This document shows positions 50,128 through 59,926 of a DNA stretch of 64,000 nt, one piece after another. The stretch covers positions 62,001 through 126,000 of the forward strand of contig UBNV01000008.1 in assembly GCA_900466945.1 (NCBI GenBank), read 5' to 3'. A program made the translations under genes and the position numbers. Each line of letters opens with the position of its first letter. The first letter of the stretch is position 1. The DNA is from Hyphomicrobiales bacterium (GTDB taxonomy: Bacteria; Pseudomonadota; Alphaproteobacteria; Rhizobiales; Rhizobiaceae). The notes under the pieces are model-generated. The model saw only the letters and a program-made list of their open reading frames with translations, ran no database searches and was not told where the DNA came from.

Positions 50128-51264
50128 ATGCCCCCCAAGCCCGCCATCATGACCGCCTTTTTCCTGCAGCCGATCGCCTTTGGCTGCTGGTTGCCGCAGA
50201 TTCCCGGTGTGCAGGAGCGCCTTGCGCTCGGGCCAGCCGAACTCGCCATCGCGCTTCTCGGTCTGCCGACTGGCATCCTGCTGATGCTGCCCTTTGCGGG
50301 GCAATTGGTCGGCCGGATCGGCAGTCGCAATACGCTGATCAATGGTTTCCCGGTCTTTCTCGCGCTGGTTCCCTTACCGGTCGCGGCACCTGACATCGTC
50401 TCGCTTTTCCTGCTGCTGGCGCTTCTCGGGATCGGGCTTTCGACGATCGAGCTCGGTCTCAATGTCGAGGCCGATGTGATCGAGAAACGCGGTACGGCTT
50501 CAATCATGAACCGCTGTCACGGTTTCTGGAGTCTCGGGATCATGACCGGCAGTCTCATCGGTGCAGTCTTTCTCGCAATCGAAGCACCTCCATTCCTGGC
50601 CATCGGTCTGCTGTCGCTCCTTCTGGCGCCGGTCGCTCTGGTCGTCTGCCGGGCCTTGCCGGCGCACGCGGCTCCGGTCGCTGAAGCGGAGAAGCGGTCA
50701 TCCTGGCGTTTGCCGGGTCCCGCCATCCTCGGCATCAGCCTCTTCGTCTTCGGCATCACCATGACGGAAGGGGCCGTCGCCGACTGGTCTGCTGTCTATC
50801 TCAAAGATGTCTTCGCGACCTCGGGCATGGCGACGGGCATGGGCTATGTCGTCTTTGCCATGATGGTCTCGCTCGGGCGGTTCCTCGGCGATGGGGCCAA
50901 GGAGCGGCTGGGGGCGGTCGTCCTGGCGCGTATCTGCCTGTCGCTCTCACTGGCGGGGATGTTGCTTGTCGTTGTCGCCCCCGTGACGATCATCGTGTAT
51001 CTGGGACTTGCATGCGTCGGTCTCGGCGTATCGGTCGGCTTTCCGCTTGCCGTCACGGCTTCTGCCGATCTCGGCGATCGGCCCGCGGCTGAGAACGTCG
51101 CGATCCTGAGCTTCATTGCGCTGTTCGGCTTTCTGGTCGGGCCGCCGATGATCGGTTTTGTAGCCGAGCTCGCCGGACTGCGCAGCGGGCTTGCCACGCT
51201 TCTGCCTCCGCTGATACTCAGCATGGCGCTGGCTGGTCTCCTGCGTCGCCGAAAGGCCGCCTGA
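50128..51264 (+). CDS. MFS transporter
   Basis: A 378-residue permease with about 12 hydrophobic segments and the loop between helices 2 and 3 as GRIGSRNTLIN. It looks like the YbjJ/FucP-like subgroup with NVEADVIEKRGTASIMNRCHG in the centre (the N-x-E-x12-16-G-R-x3-MN-x-H pattern of that subgroup). Substrate unknown. ATG 50128 was chosen; an in-frame GTG at 50050 lies in the terminator hairpin and is rejected. Confidence 0.85.
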   Translation: MPPKPAIMTAFFLQPIAFGCWLPQIPGVQERLALGPAELAIALLGLPTGILLMLPFAGQLVGRIGSRNTLINGFPVFLALVPLPVAAPDIVSLFLLLALLGIGLSTIELGLNVEADVIEKRGTASIMNRCHGFWSLGIMTGSLIGAVFLAIEAPPFLAIGLLSLLLAPVALVVCRALPAHAAPVAEAEKRSSWRLPGPAILGISLFVFGITMTEGAVADWSAVYLKDVFATSGMATGMGYVVFAMMVSLGRFLGDGAKERLGAVVLARICLSLSLAGMLLVVVAPVTIIVYLGLACVGLGVSVGFPLAVTASADLGDRPAAENVAILSFIALFGFLVGPPMIGFVAELAGLRSGLATLLPPLILSMALAGLLRRRKAA

Positions 51265-51363
51265 CGTCGGCACTTCCCTGTGGGTTTCGCGGATGCAGGC
51301 CACACGGGGGCTTCCAAGTCTGTTAGGGACTAGAGTTCAACACAGGAATTGAGGATACCGCCA

Positions 51364-52884
51364 TTGAAGGTCGGAATCGATATGGGAACGGTGCAGGGCG
51401 GTCAGCCTGCCAAGCTCGATATCGAGGAGCTTCTCGCGACCCGTCTGCTCGTGCAGGGCAATTCCGGCTCGGGCAAGTCGCATTTGCTGCGCCGTTTGCT
51501 CGAACAATCTGCCCAGTGGGTGCAGCAGGTCATCATCGACCCGGAGGGTGACTTCGTCACGCTCTCCGACAAGTATGGCCACGTCGTGGTGGACGGCGAA
51601 CGGACCGAGGCGGAACTGGCCGGCATCGCCGATCGTATCCGTCGTCATCGCGTCTCCTGCGTGCTGACGCTCGAAGGTCTAGACGTCGAGCAGCAGATGC
51701 GCGCCGCCGGCGCCTTCCTGAACGGCCTTTTCGATGCGGATCGCGAATTCTGGTATCCGGTGCTGGTCGTGGTCGATGAAGCGCAGATGTTTGCGCCGGC
51801 CGTCGGCGGCGATGTCTCGGAAGACGCGCGCAAGATGTCGCTGGGCGCGATGACCAATCTGATGTGCCGTGGTCGAAAGCGCGGGCTGGCCGGCGTCATC
51901 GCCACGCAGCGCCTTGCCAAGCTCGCGAAAAACGTGGCCGCCGAAGCCTCCAACTTCCTGATGGGGCGCACCTTTCTCGATATCGACATGGCGCGCGCCG
52001 CCGACCTGCTCGGCATGGATCGCCGCCAGGCGGAGATGTTCCGCGACCTGCAGCGTGGCAACTTCGTGGCGCTCGGCCCTGCCATGTCGCGCCGGCCACT
52101 GCCGATCGTCATCGGCGCCGTCGAAACTTCGGCGCGTTCGTCATCCCCCATGCTCATGCCGCTGCCGGATGCACTGCCGGATGTCGAGGACCTGATCTTC
52201 ACGCCAGACCCGGAGGAATTCACCCGGCCGATCGCGCGCCGCGCGCCGCCCGCACCGCGCCCGACGACGGATATCCTCGCCGAACTTTCGCGTTCGACAC
52301 CGGCGTCCATGGCGCCTGTGCCAAGCGAATCGCCGATGCGCGGCGCTGAAATGTCGGCCGAAGAGCGTGAGGATCGGTTGTCTGCAGTGCTTTCCGAAAT
52401 CCTCGGGGATCCGCAGGCCGCCTACCGGACCGACAGTGTGCTGTATCAGGAGTTTCTCGTGCGCGCCCGCATGCGCCGCGTTGCCGGCCCGCCCATGCCC
52501 ATGGGCGAATTCCGTCGCCGTGTGGCGATCACGAGGGCCGGGGTGGACGACGAAACGGCGGCGAGCGAAGGCTGGCAGACTGCGCTTTCGCTGTCCGTGC
52601 GTGTCTCCGACGACCTTCAGGGCGTCTTTCTGCTACTCGCCAAGGCGGCGCTGCGCAACGAGGAATGCCCGTCCGACCATCGCATCGCCCGGGCCTACGG
52701 CACGCATTCGGCCCGCCGCGCCCGACGTCTGCTCGGCTATTTCGAGGAACAGGGGCTCGTCGTCGTGCATACCGACTTTTCCGGCAAGCGCATCGTCGCC
52801 TTCCCGGATCTGGAAGCCGAGACGAAGCCGGGTGATCCGAACCTCGTGGATGCAGACGATCAAACGACGTCGGCCGCCGAATAG
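51364..52884 (+). CDS. HerA-like (DUF87) ATP-binding protein
   Basis: A 506-residue P-loop ATPase of the HerA/FtsK superfamily. The first about 260 residues hold Walker A (VQGNSGSGKSHLLRRLLEQ), Walker B (VLVVVDEAQMFAP) and the RKRGLAGVIATQR stretch with the sensor glutamine. A proline-rich linker then leads to a helical C-terminal part with a predicted winged-helix (IARAYGTHSARRARRLLGYF). No NurA nuclease gene is nearby, unlike classic HerA. The start is a TTG: 51364 (GAGG nine bases upstream) is favoured over TTG 51349. Function unknown. Confidence 0.78.
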   Translation: MKVGIDMGTVQGGQPAKLDIEELLATRLLVQGNSGSGKSHLLRRLLEQSAQWVQQVIIDPEGDFVTLSDKYGHVVVDGERTEAELAGIADRIRRHRVSCVLTLEGLDVEQQMRAAGAFLNGLFDADREFWYPVLVVVDEAQMFAPAVGGDVSEDARKMSLGAMTNLMCRGRKRGLAGVIATQRLAKLAKNVAAEASNFLMGRTFLDIDMARAADLLGMDRRQAEMFRDLQRGNFVALGPAMSRRPLPIVIGAVETSARSSSPMLMPLPDALPDVEDLIFTPDPEEFTRPIARRAPPAPRPTTDILAELSRSTPASMAPVPSESPMRGAEMSAEEREDRLSAVLSEILGDPQAAYRTDSVLYQEFLVRARMRRVAGPPMPMGEFRRRVAITRAGVDDETAASEGWQTALSLSVRVSDDLQGVFLLLAKAALRNEECPSDHRIARAYGTHSARRARRLLGYFEEQGLVVVHTDFSGKRIVAFPDLEAETKPGDPNLVDADDQTTSAAE

Positions 52885-52914
52885 CCTCGATCGCTAGCAG
52901 GCCCGCGGGACGGT

Positions 52915-54150
52915 TCAGGCCGCCCGCTCTTCCCAGACCTTGACCAAGGCGACGATCGTCTCGACGGCCTTTTCCATATCCTGAACGCTCACCCATTCGA
53001 GCGGCGAGTGATAGGCATGGCCGCCGGTGTAGATGTTGGGGCAGGGCAGGCCCATGAACGACAGGCGTGAGCCGTCTGTGCCGCCGCGAATGCTGTGGCG
53101 CACGGGTTCGAGCCCGACACGTCGGACGGCTTCTTCGAGATTGTCCATGATCTCCGGATGGCGATCGAGCACGTCCTTCATGTTGCGGTACTGATGCTTG
53201 ACCGTGAATGTATGCCGCGAGCCGGGATAGGTGGCCATCACGTCGTTTGCGATGCGTTCCAGCAGGTCCTCCTTCTCCTTCAGGCCCTCTTCCGTAAAAT
53301 CGCGGATGATGAATTGGAGCTTGGCGCTTTCCATGCTGCCCGAGATATCGACCGGGTGGATGAAGCCCTGACGGCCCTCGGTGGTTTCAGGCGCGATGTC
53401 GCGGGGCAGGCGGGCGACGATGTCGCTTGCGGCCTTGATCGCGTTTTCCATTTTTCCCTTGGCATAGCCCGGATGCATTGCGACGCCCGTGATCTCGATC
53501 GTCACGCCGTCGGCCGAAAAGGTCTCGTTCTCGATCTCGCCGACGGTCGAGCCGTCGAGCGTATAGGCGAAGCGAGCACCGAGTTTTTGAAGATCCACCT
53601 TGTCGGCGCCGCGGCCGATTTCTTCGTCGGTGGTGAAAAGGATCTTGACGGTTCCACGCGGAATTTGCGGATTTGCCATCAGATGGGCCGCCGCCGTCAT
53701 GATCTCCGCCACGCCTGCCTTGTCGTCGGCACCGAGCAGCGTGGTGCCGTCGGTCGTGACGATGTCATTGCCGACCTGCTTGTTGAGCTGAGGATGGGAG
53801 GCGACTCGGATCACCTGGCTCGTGTCGCCAGGCAGTGCGATGTCGCCGCCCTGATAGTTACGCACCAGTTGTGGCTTGACATTGGTGCCTGTGAAGTCGG
53901 GTGCGGTGTCCATGTGGCTGCAGAAGCAGATGACCGGTACGTCATTCGCGGTGTTGGCCGGGATCGTCGCATAGACATTGCCGTGCTCATCCATATGCGC
54001 GTCGGAGAGGCCAAGCGCCAGGAGGTCAGCGACCAGCACGCGGCCGAGATCCTTCTGCTTTTCGGTCGACGGTTGTGCGTCGGATGTCGGATCGGACTGC
54101 GTATCGATCACGACATAGCGGAGAAAGCGGTCGAGAACGGTCTCGGTCAT
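52915..54150 (-). CDS. pepT: Peptidase T (tripeptide aminopeptidase)
   Basis: Zinc-dependent M20 peptidase that removes the N-terminal residue from tripeptides. The 411-residue protein shows ICFCSHMDTAPDF (HxD), TLLGADDKAGVAEIM and TTDEEIGRGADK (catalytic and metal-binding acids), then the lid domain and GGTDGSRLSFMGLPCPNIY with GGHAYHS at the end. Length is standard. Terminates 28 bases after the convergent HerA-like gene. Confidence 0.95.
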   Translation of the reverse strand: MTETVLDRFLRYVVIDTQSDPTSDAQPSTEKQKDLGRVLVADLLALGLSDAHMDEHGNVYATIPANTANDVPVICFCSHMDTAPDFTGTNVKPQLVRNYQGGDIALPGDTSQVIRVASHPQLNKQVGNDIVTTDGTTLLGADDKAGVAEIMTAAAHLMANPQIPRGTVKILFTTDEEIGRGADKVDLQKLGARFAYTLDGSTVGEIENETFSADGVTIEITGVAMHPGYAKGKMENAIKAASDIVARLPRDIAPETTEGRQGFIHPVDISGSMESAKLQFIIRDFTEEGLKEKEDLLERIANDVMATYPGSRHTFTVKHQYRNMKDVLDRHPEIMDNLEEAVRRVGLEPVRHSIRGGTDGSRLSFMGLPCPNIYTGGHAYHSPLEWVSVQDMEKAVETIVALVKVWEERAA

Positions 54151-54178
54151 GGGCTTTGCCTTGCTGTTATGCCTGTGA

Positions 54179-55012
54179 TCACTGGCTGACTTTGGTGCCG
54201 AAATGGCGGTCGAAGAGCGTGATCATTTCCTGCGTTCTAGCATTGGCGCTGTCGGCGCCGAGGACCACGCCGACGAGGCGGCGGTTGCCGTTGCTGGCCG
54301 AGGTCACGATGTTGTAGCCCGAGGCATTGGTAAAGCCGGTCTTGATGCCTTCGGCGCCCGGATATTGCACCAGGAACGCATTGTGGCCGCGAAACTTCAT
54401 GCCGCGGAATGTCATGCCGCGCGAGGCGAAGAGTTTGTATTCCTCGGGAAAGTCGCGCATCAGCGCCAGACCGAGCCTTGCCATGTCGGTCGCCGTCGTC
54501 ACCTGGCGCGGGTCGGGCAGGCCCGAGGGATTGGTGAAGACGGTGCTGGCCATGCCGAGCTCGCGCGCCTTCGACGTCATCATCTGACCGAAGGCTTCCT
54601 CGGAGCCTGCCAGTTCCTCGGCCACTGCGGTTGCCGCGTCATTGGTCGAGAGCACGACCATGCCCATAACGGCTTCGCGCACGCTGATCGTGTTGCCGGC
54701 GCCGACGGCGAACTTGTAGGGTTCCTTATCATTGGCATTCTTTGAGATGACCAGCCTCTGCTCCCAGTCGAACCGGCCGGAATGAAGGGCCTCGAAGGTG
54801 AGGTAGAGGGTCATCATCTTGGTGAGTGATGCCGGATAGAGCACTCTATCGGCATTGTCCGCTTCGAGGATCTTACCGGTTTCGGCATCGACCAGGATAT
54901 GCGCATGGCCGGGCTTCTGGATTTCCGCTGCCGCAGGGCTGATGACCATGAGGAGGCCGAGGAGGGCGAGCAAGGGCAGGCGGAACAGATCTCTCATCAT
55001 CAAGGGACGCAT
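54179..55012 (-). CDS. D-alanyl-D-alanine carboxypeptidase (PBP5/DacF type)
   Basis: Trims peptidoglycan pentapeptides in the periplasm. A signal peptide (LPLLALLGLLMVISPAAA) precedes the S11 domain with SxxK in YPASLTKMMTLY, SxN in VLSTNDAATAVAEE and KTG in GIKTGFTNASGYN. At 277 residues it lacks the PBP5 C-terminal domain and amphipathic membrane anchor, so it is probably soluble in the periplasm. ATG 54997 is an alternative start just inside. Confidence 0.93.
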   Translation of the reverse strand: MRPLMMRDLFRLPLLALLGLLMVISPAAAEIQKPGHAHILVDAETGKILEADNADRVLYPASLTKMMTLYLTFEALHSGRFDWEQRLVISKNANDKEPYKFAVGAGNTISVREAVMGMVVLSTNDAATAVAEELAGSEEAFGQMMTSKARELGMASTVFTNPSGLPDPRQVTTATDMARLGLALMRDFPEEYKLFASRGMTFRGMKFRGHNAFLVQYPGAEGIKTGFTNASGYNIVTSASNGNRRLVGVVLGADSANARTQEMITLFDRHFGTKVSQ

Positions 55013-55156
55013 CTTCTTTCATTGAGGATGCCCCGGGGATAGCGGAGTTCTTGCGTTCTGTCAGCCTTTGCAGGCAGTTTCGCGGCTTTTTCCGCTGGAG
55101 AACGTCCAGGAAAGACGCTATGTGCAGGTCCGGAGCCTGGCAGCGTCGATGCCGTG

Positions 55157-55185
55157 TTGACAAATTTGTACAACGCCACTAATGA
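55157..55185 (+). promoter_or_regulatory. Candidate promoter of rpsD
   Basis: TTGACA (55157-55162), 17-base spacer and TAATGA (55180-55185). The predicted transcript would start near 55192, leaving a leader of about 168 nt before rpsD. Confidence 0.6.
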
Positions 55186-55192
55186 CCCCACC

Positions 55193-55292
55193 AACGCCGG
55201 GCCGAAATGCCCGGTGTTTGTTTTGACATGTCCCGTGGTTTTCTCCGTTCGCTAACGTGAGAAGCCTGTCGGAACCTCGGAAACGGAGGTTC
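55193..55292 (+). other. Structured leader of rpsD
   Basis: Two hairpins lie in the rpsD leader. The first (about 55196-55217: CGCCGGGC, loop CGAAAT, GCCCGGTG, one G-U pair) is followed by TTTGTTTTG like a terminator. The second pairs GAACCTC (55272-55278) with GAGGTTC (55286-55292), and a G-C pair closes a GAAA tetraloop. The rest of the 55013-55359 gap holds the divergent promoter region of the carboxypeptidase gene; I see no other gene in it. Confidence 0.45.
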
Positions 55293-55359
55293 AGAGGAGG
55301 GCGTGTTTCCTTAAGCGGCTTGGCAACAAACCGCTGTAACCTGTTGAGAAGGAAATACG

Positions 55360-55977
55360 ATGAGCAAGCGCGCATCATCCAAGTACAAGATCGATCGCCG
55401 TATGGGCGAAAACATCTGGGGCCGTCCGAAGTCCCCGGTGAACCGTCGCGAATACGGTCCTGGCCAGCACGGCCAGCGCCGCAAGGGCAAGCTTTCCGAC
55501 TTCGGCGTGCAGCTGCGCGCCAAGCAGAAGCTGAAGGGCTACTACGGCGATATCCGCGAGAAGCAGTTCCGCGCCACTTACGAAGAAGCCAACCGTCGCA
55601 AGGGCGACACCGGTGAAAACCTGATCGGCCTGCTCGAGTCGCGTCTGGACGCCATCGTCTACCGCGCCAAGTTCGTTCCGACGGTCTTCGCAGCTCGTCA
55701 GTTCGTCAACCATGGCCACGTCACGGTCAACGGTGTTCGCGTCAACATCGGTTCGTACCGCTGCAAGGCCGGCGACGTTATCGAAGTTCGTCAGAAGTCG
55801 AAGCAGCTCGTGACCGTGCTCGAATCGGTTTCGCTCGCAGAGCGTGACGTTCCGGACTACCTCGAAGTTGACCACAACAAGATGGTTGCCACCTTCGCTC
55901 GCGTTCCTAACCTGGCGGATGTTCCGTATCCGGTCATCATGGAACCGCAGCTGGTTGTCGAATTCTACTCGCGCTAA
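55360..55977 (+). CDS. rpsD: 30S ribosomal protein S4
   Basis: Primary 16S rRNA-binding protein of 205 residues. Sequence features: [20 protein letters not shown] at the start, [20 protein letters not shown], and the S4 RNA-binding domain [15 protein letters not shown] through [15 protein letters not shown]. It lacks N-terminal zinc cysteines. Preceded by AAGGAA. In other bacteria S4 represses its own mRNA; here it stands as a single gene with a structured leader. Confidence 0.98.
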   Translation: MSKRASSKYKIDRRMGENIWGRPKSPVNRREYGPGQHGQRRKGKLSDFGVQLRAKQKLKGYYGDIREKQFRATYEEANRRKGDTGENLIGLLESRLDAIVYRAKFVPTVFAARQFVNHGHVTVNGVRVNIGSYRCKAGDVIEVRQKSKQLVTVLESVSLAERDVPDYLEVDHNKMVATFARVPNLADVPYPVIMEPQLVVEFYSR

Positions 55978-56000
55978 TTGCTCGCGCGACGGATTTGTGG

Positions 56001-56027
56001 AAAGCCGCCCTTCGGGGCGGCTTTTTC
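56001..56027 (+). terminator. Rho-independent terminator of rpsD
   Basis: AAAGCCGCCC, tetraloop TTCG, GGGCGGCTTT (56001-56024) followed by TTC; a UUCG loop makes it very stable. Confidence 0.95.
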
Positions 56028-56090
56028 TGTTTGCAGTGCAGCGCAGGCCGGGGAAAATGACACAGCAAGAACTCGGGTAAGGGGTGAGAG

Positions 56091-57017
56091 ATGGATCTGC
56101 AGCTGATCGCCGACGAAATTGTCAGCGCGCTCGAGCCGCGCCTCGGCGAGGGTAAGGTTGCCGACTATATTCCGGAGCTCGCGCGCGTCGATCCGAAGCA
56201 GTTCGGCATCGCCATCACCACGGTCGACGGCGAAACCTACAAGGCGGGCCACGCCGACACGGCGTTTTCGATCCAGAGCATTTCCAAGGTCTTCATGTTG
56301 ACGCTCGCGCTAGGCAAGGCGGGTGAATCCGTCTGGAAGCGGGTCGGCCGCGAACCGTCGGGCTCTTCCTTCAATTCCATCGTCCAGCTCGAACACGAGC
56401 ACGGGATGCCGCGCAATCCCTTCATCAATGCCGGGGCGATTGTCGTCACCGACATGGTGGTGGCCGGTCATGCGCCGCGCGAGGCGATCGGTGAATATCT
56501 GCGTTTCATGCGCTACCTCGCCGATGACGAGACCATGTCCATCGACGAGAAGGTGGCCCGATCGGAGCAGCGAACCGGGTATCGCAACTTCGCGCTCGCC
56601 AATTTCATGCGTGGCTTCGGCAATCTCGAACACCCGGTGGAGCACACGCTCGGCGTCTATTTCCATCAGTGCGCCCTGGCGCTCTCCTGCGTGCAGCTCT
56701 CGCATGCCGGCCTGTTTCTCGCCAATCGCGGCACCAATCCGCTGACCGGCTTCTCTGTCGTTTCGCCGAAGCGGGCGCGGCGCATCAATGCTTTGATGCT
56801 GATGTGTGGCCATTACGATGGTTCGGGTGATTTCGCCTATCACGTCGGTCTGCCCGGCAAGTCCGGCGTCGGTGGCGGCATTCTGGCGGTTGCGCCAGGC
56901 AAGGCCTCCATTGCCGTCTGGTCGCCGGGTCTTAACAAGGTCGGCAATTCGGCGCTCGGCTCAGTGGCACTCGAGATGCTCGCCTCTCGGACCGGCTGGT
57001 CCGTCTTCGGGACTTGA
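56091..57017 (+). CDS. glsA: Glutaminase
   Basis: Hydrolyses glutamine to glutamate and ammonia. The 308-residue protein has the serine-dependent beta-lactamase-like fold: [16 protein letters not shown] with S-x-x-[16 protein letters not shown], and [19 protein letters not shown] near the C-terminus. Length is normal. ATG 56091 follows GGGGTGAGAG. It is followed closely by ttcA on the same strand. Confidence 0.95.
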   Translation: MDLQLIADEIVSALEPRLGEGKVADYIPELARVDPKQFGIAITTVDGETYKAGHADTAFSIQSISKVFMLTLALGKAGESVWKRVGREPSGSSFNSIVQLEHEHGMPRNPFINAGAIVVTDMVVAGHAPREAIGEYLRFMRYLADDETMSIDEKVARSEQRTGYRNFALANFMRGFGNLEHPVEHTLGVYFHQCALALSCVQLSHAGLFLANRGTNPLTGFSVVSPKRARRINALMLMCGHYDGSGDFAYHVGLPGKSGVGGGILAVAPGKASIAVWSPGLNKVGNSALGSVALEMLASRTGWSVFGT

Positions 57018-57075
57018 TCTTCGAGCCCGCAAAGGGCATTGCAGGGCACGACATGCCCCTGCGGCGGAGCTTGAT

Positions 57076-57963
57076 ATGAACCTCGTCACCATGATCGACA
57101 GTAAGGACAGCGCCGTGCTCGACGGCGAGGACGAGCTCGACCTGTCGACCGTGCATCCTGTTTTCGCGCAGGCGCCGCGCTCCGTGTCCTTCAACAAGCT
57201 GCGCAAACGGCTCATCCGTCAGGTCCGCCAGGCTCTCACCGATTTCGACATGTTGAAGGGCCAGAAGCGCTGGCTGGTGGGTCTCTCCGGCGGCAAGGAC
57301 AGCTATGGCCTGCTCGCCGTTCTGCTCGATCTCCAATGGCGCGGTCTGCTCCCGGTCGAGCTCGTGGCCTGCAATCTGGATCAGGGGCAGCCCAACTTTC
57401 CCAAACACGTTCTGCCGGAGTACCTGGCCTCGATCGGGGTCAAGCACCGGATCGAATATCGGGATACCTATTCGATCGTGAAGGAGAAGGTCCCGAGCGG
57501 TGGCACCTATTGCTCGCTCTGTTCGCGGCTGCGTCGTGGCAATCTCTATCGCATTGCCCGCGAGGAAGGTTGCGACTCCCTGGTGCTAGGCCATCACCGC
57601 GAGGATATCCTCGAAACCTTCTTCATGAACTTCTTCCATGGCGGACGGCTCTCGGCCATGCCGGCGAAACTGCTCAATGACGAGAAGGATCTCTTCGTTC
57701 TGCGTCCGCTCGCCTATGCGGCAGAGGAAGACATGTCCCGCTTTGCCCAGGCCATGCAGTTCCCCATCATTCCGTGCGACCTCTGCGGCTCCCAGGATGG
57801 ACTGCAGCGCAATGCGATGAAGGACATGCTGGCAGGGATAGAAGCGAAGATGCCGGGGCGCAAGGACGCGATGCTGCGAGCGCTCGCCCATGTAGACCCC
57901 TCGCATCTACTCGATCCGAAGCTCTTCGATTTTGCCGGACTGATGGCCACGAAGCCGGAATGA
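57076..57963 (+). CDS. ttcA: tRNA 2-thiocytidine(32) synthetase TtcA
   Basis: Iron-sulfur enzyme that thiolates C32 of certain tRNAs. The 295-residue protein shows the PP-loop [14 protein letters not shown], the central CxxC in [12 protein letters not shown], and the second CxxC in [11 protein letters not shown], which together bind the 4Fe-4S cluster. ATG 57076 begins just after glsA (58-base gap). The frame is open upstream through glsA but that is not coding here. Confidence 0.94.
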   Translation: MNLVTMIDSKDSAVLDGEDELDLSTVHPVFAQAPRSVSFNKLRKRLIRQVRQALTDFDMLKGQKRWLVGLSGGKDSYGLLAVLLDLQWRGLLPVELVACNLDQGQPNFPKHVLPEYLASIGVKHRIEYRDTYSIVKEKVPSGGTYCSLCSRLRRGNLYRIAREEGCDSLVLGHHREDILETFFMNFFHGGRLSAMPAKLLNDEKDLFVLRPLAYAAEEDMSRFAQAMQFPIIPCDLCGSQDGLQRNAMKDMLAGIEAKMPGRKDAMLRALAHVDPSHLLDPKLFDFAGLMATKPE

Positions 57964-58136
57964 GTGCTGCACTGCACCTTTTGTCAGTGTGATGCTTGTA
58001 AAGACACAAGAAAAGTCCTCCCATTGCCCGTTGATCGGGCTCCAAGGCTGGACTGCGCATGAGGCTTCTTGCACATTGCGGCCGGACAGGGACTGCAAGC
58101 ACTGCTTCGCGGATCCGGGAATGTGTGGGAGTAGGA

Positions 58137-59342
58137 ATGTCTGAGGTCACTCAGCCTTCGGTGTCGAGGCGTGCCGTGTTTCTCGTCGGAGGGTATGAAC
58201 GCAACGACGCCGCCGGCTTCTTCCGGCGCATCGGGCGCGAGATGGAGCGCTTTTGCAAGTGCTGGTCGGTCGAGGCCAAGCTCGCCACACCGGTGGAGAC
58301 GGCCGGGGCCGCGGTTACCTCGGCCACCGCGGACTATCGCGGCCCAGACGGCACCTGCCTGTCCGAGATCACCTTTCTGAGCTTCGACGATATCGTCAAG
58401 CACGATGGCGCGCGGCCCTTTGTCGTGCGCGTTCTTGCCTATCTCGTCGCCTTCTTCGACTATGTCTTCAGCGGCACGATGTTCCGGTTCTTCGCCACCA
58501 ACTGGCGCTTTGCGCTCTATTTCCTGTATCCCTTCGTCATGCTGGCCTTCTTCGCCTGGCTTGGAACGGCTGCCTACCGGCTGGCAGAATTTCTGCCAAT
58601 TCCCGGCGGCCCCATCCTGCCGGCGTTGATCGGCGTCGGGGTCGCCTATGCCGTTGGCAGCTTCGTCGGCCGCCGCTATTTCGTCTTTCACCTCATGGAC
58701 CTCTGGTCGTTCAGCCGCGAGCATCTGCATTGCCGCCGTCCCGTCATGGATGCCCGGATCGATGCCTGGGCGGGACTGATCGCCGAGCGGCTCTCCGCAG
58801 CACCTTATGACGAGGTTCTGCTCGTCGGGCATTCGACGGGCGGCGCGCTCATCCTCGATGTCGCACACCGGCTTGCGGAGCGTCTGGTGGATGAGGGCAG
58901 GGCCGTCGACTTCAAGATGGTCACTGTCGGATCCACCTCGCTCAAGGTGGCCCTGCATCCTTCTGCAAAACGGGCACGGATGCGGCTCGAATCGCTGGCG
59001 CGCCATCCGGGGATAAAGTGGACGGAGTTCCAGGCGCTCACCGACATCATCAACTTCTACAAATGCGATCCCTATGCCCGCGCGGGCCTCAGTCACCAGC
59101 GCGGCGACCTATTTCCGCGCCAGTTGCAGGTGCGCATCCGCGAAATGCTCGAACGGGACACCTACAAACGGGTGAAGAAGAACTTCTTCCGGGTTCACTA
59201 TCAGTTCATTTCGGCCAACAGCCGACGCTATTTCTATGATTTCTTCATGATCTGCTGTGGCACCCGACCGATCGAGGCCGTAAGAGGCGACACGCTTCCG
59301 CTTTCGCCGGAGGCGGGTAAAGCGGCAGAGGCAGTATCATGA
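58137..59342 (+). CDS. Membrane-anchored alpha/beta-hydrolase-like protein
   Basis: A 401-residue protein. The N-terminus has a short beta strand RAVFLVGGYERNDAAGFF, then two membrane helices (about 124-144 and 156-178), and a hydrolase-type domain whose nucleophile elbow is LLVGHSTGGALILDVAH near 240. No obvious catalytic Asp-His pair can be assigned by eye. The lipid or ester substrate is unknown. Its stop overlaps the next gene as ATGA, so it is coupled to an ICMT-like methyltransferase. A gene beginning at 63741 starts in the same way and seems to be a paralogue. Confidence 0.72.
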   Translation: MSEVTQPSVSRRAVFLVGGYERNDAAGFFRRIGREMERFCKCWSVEAKLATPVETAGAAVTSATADYRGPDGTCLSEITFLSFDDIVKHDGARPFVVRVLAYLVAFFDYVFSGTMFRFFATNWRFALYFLYPFVMLAFFAWLGTAAYRLAEFLPIPGGPILPALIGVGVAYAVGSFVGRRYFVFHLMDLWSFSREHLHCRRPVMDARIDAWAGLIAERLSAAPYDEVLLVGHSTGGALILDVAHRLAERLVDEGRAVDFKMVTVGSTSLKVALHPSAKRARMRLESLARHPGIKWTEFQALTDIINFYKCDPYARAGLSHQRGDLFPRQLQVRIREMLERDTYKRVKKNFFRVHYQFISANSRRYFYDFFMICCGTRPIEAVRGDTLPLSPEAGKAAEAVS

Positions 59343-59920
59343 CACGCGTTTCCTTCATCCTCTGGGCTCTGATGCTGGTCACCTGGTGTGCCATGCGCTA
59401 TCCGGCCATGCGTCGGGCGCGCCGCGTCAAGACCCGCGTCGACCGTCGGTCAACGCTCGATATCTCGCTTCTTGCCTTCTGCACCTTCGCGCTCGTGGCG
59501 ATGCCGGTCGCCTGGCGGCTGGACGTCTTGGAAGGTTTTGCCGATCGCGGGCAGGGCATCGCGCCGGTCATTCTCGGCGCTCTGTCCGGCAGCGGTTTTC
59601 TCTGGCTCTTCCGTCGCAGCCACAAGGATCTCGGCAAGAACTGGTCCGTCACGCTCGAAGTCCGTGAAGGCCATCAGTTGGTGACACAGGGCGTCTATGC
59701 CCATGTCCGGCACCCGATGTATGCCTCGTTCCTGCTCTGGGGTGTGACCCAGGCGCTGCTGATTCCCAACTGGATCGCAGGCCTCGCAGGGCTGGTCGCC
59801 GTGCTCGCGCTCTATGCCGTGCGCCAGTCTCGCGAAGAGGCCATGATGCGGGACACCTTCGGCGCCGAATACGACGCCTATTGCGCCCGCACGAAGCGGC
59901 TCGTTCCCGGGATCTTTTGA
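59339..59920 (+). CDS. Isoprenylcysteine carboxyl methyltransferase-family (ICMT/PEMT-like) membrane protein
   Basis: A 193-residue methyltransferase-like membrane protein with about five hydrophobic segments. The SAM-binding C-terminal core reads GVYAHVRHPMYASFLLWGV, then EEAMMRDTFGAEYDAYCART, the ICMT/PEMT pattern. Bacterial members methylate lipids or small molecules, not prenyl proteins. It is translationally coupled to the hydrolase upstream. Confidence 0.85.
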   Translation: MTRVSFILWALMLVTWCAMRYPAMRRARRVKTRVDRRSTLDISLLAFCTFALVAMPVAWRLDVLEGFADRGQGIAPVILGALSGSGFLWLFRRSHKDLGKNWSVTLEVREGHQLVTQGVYAHVRHPMYASFLLWGVTQALLIPNWIAGLAGLVAVLALYAVRQSREEAMMRDTFGAEYDAYCARTKRLVPGIF

Positions 59921-59926
59921 GAAGCG

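Noticed and set aside
55223-55258. A second TTGACA in the rpsD leader as a promoter
   Set aside because: The nearest -10-like sequence is 24 bases away, too far for a sigma70 promoter.
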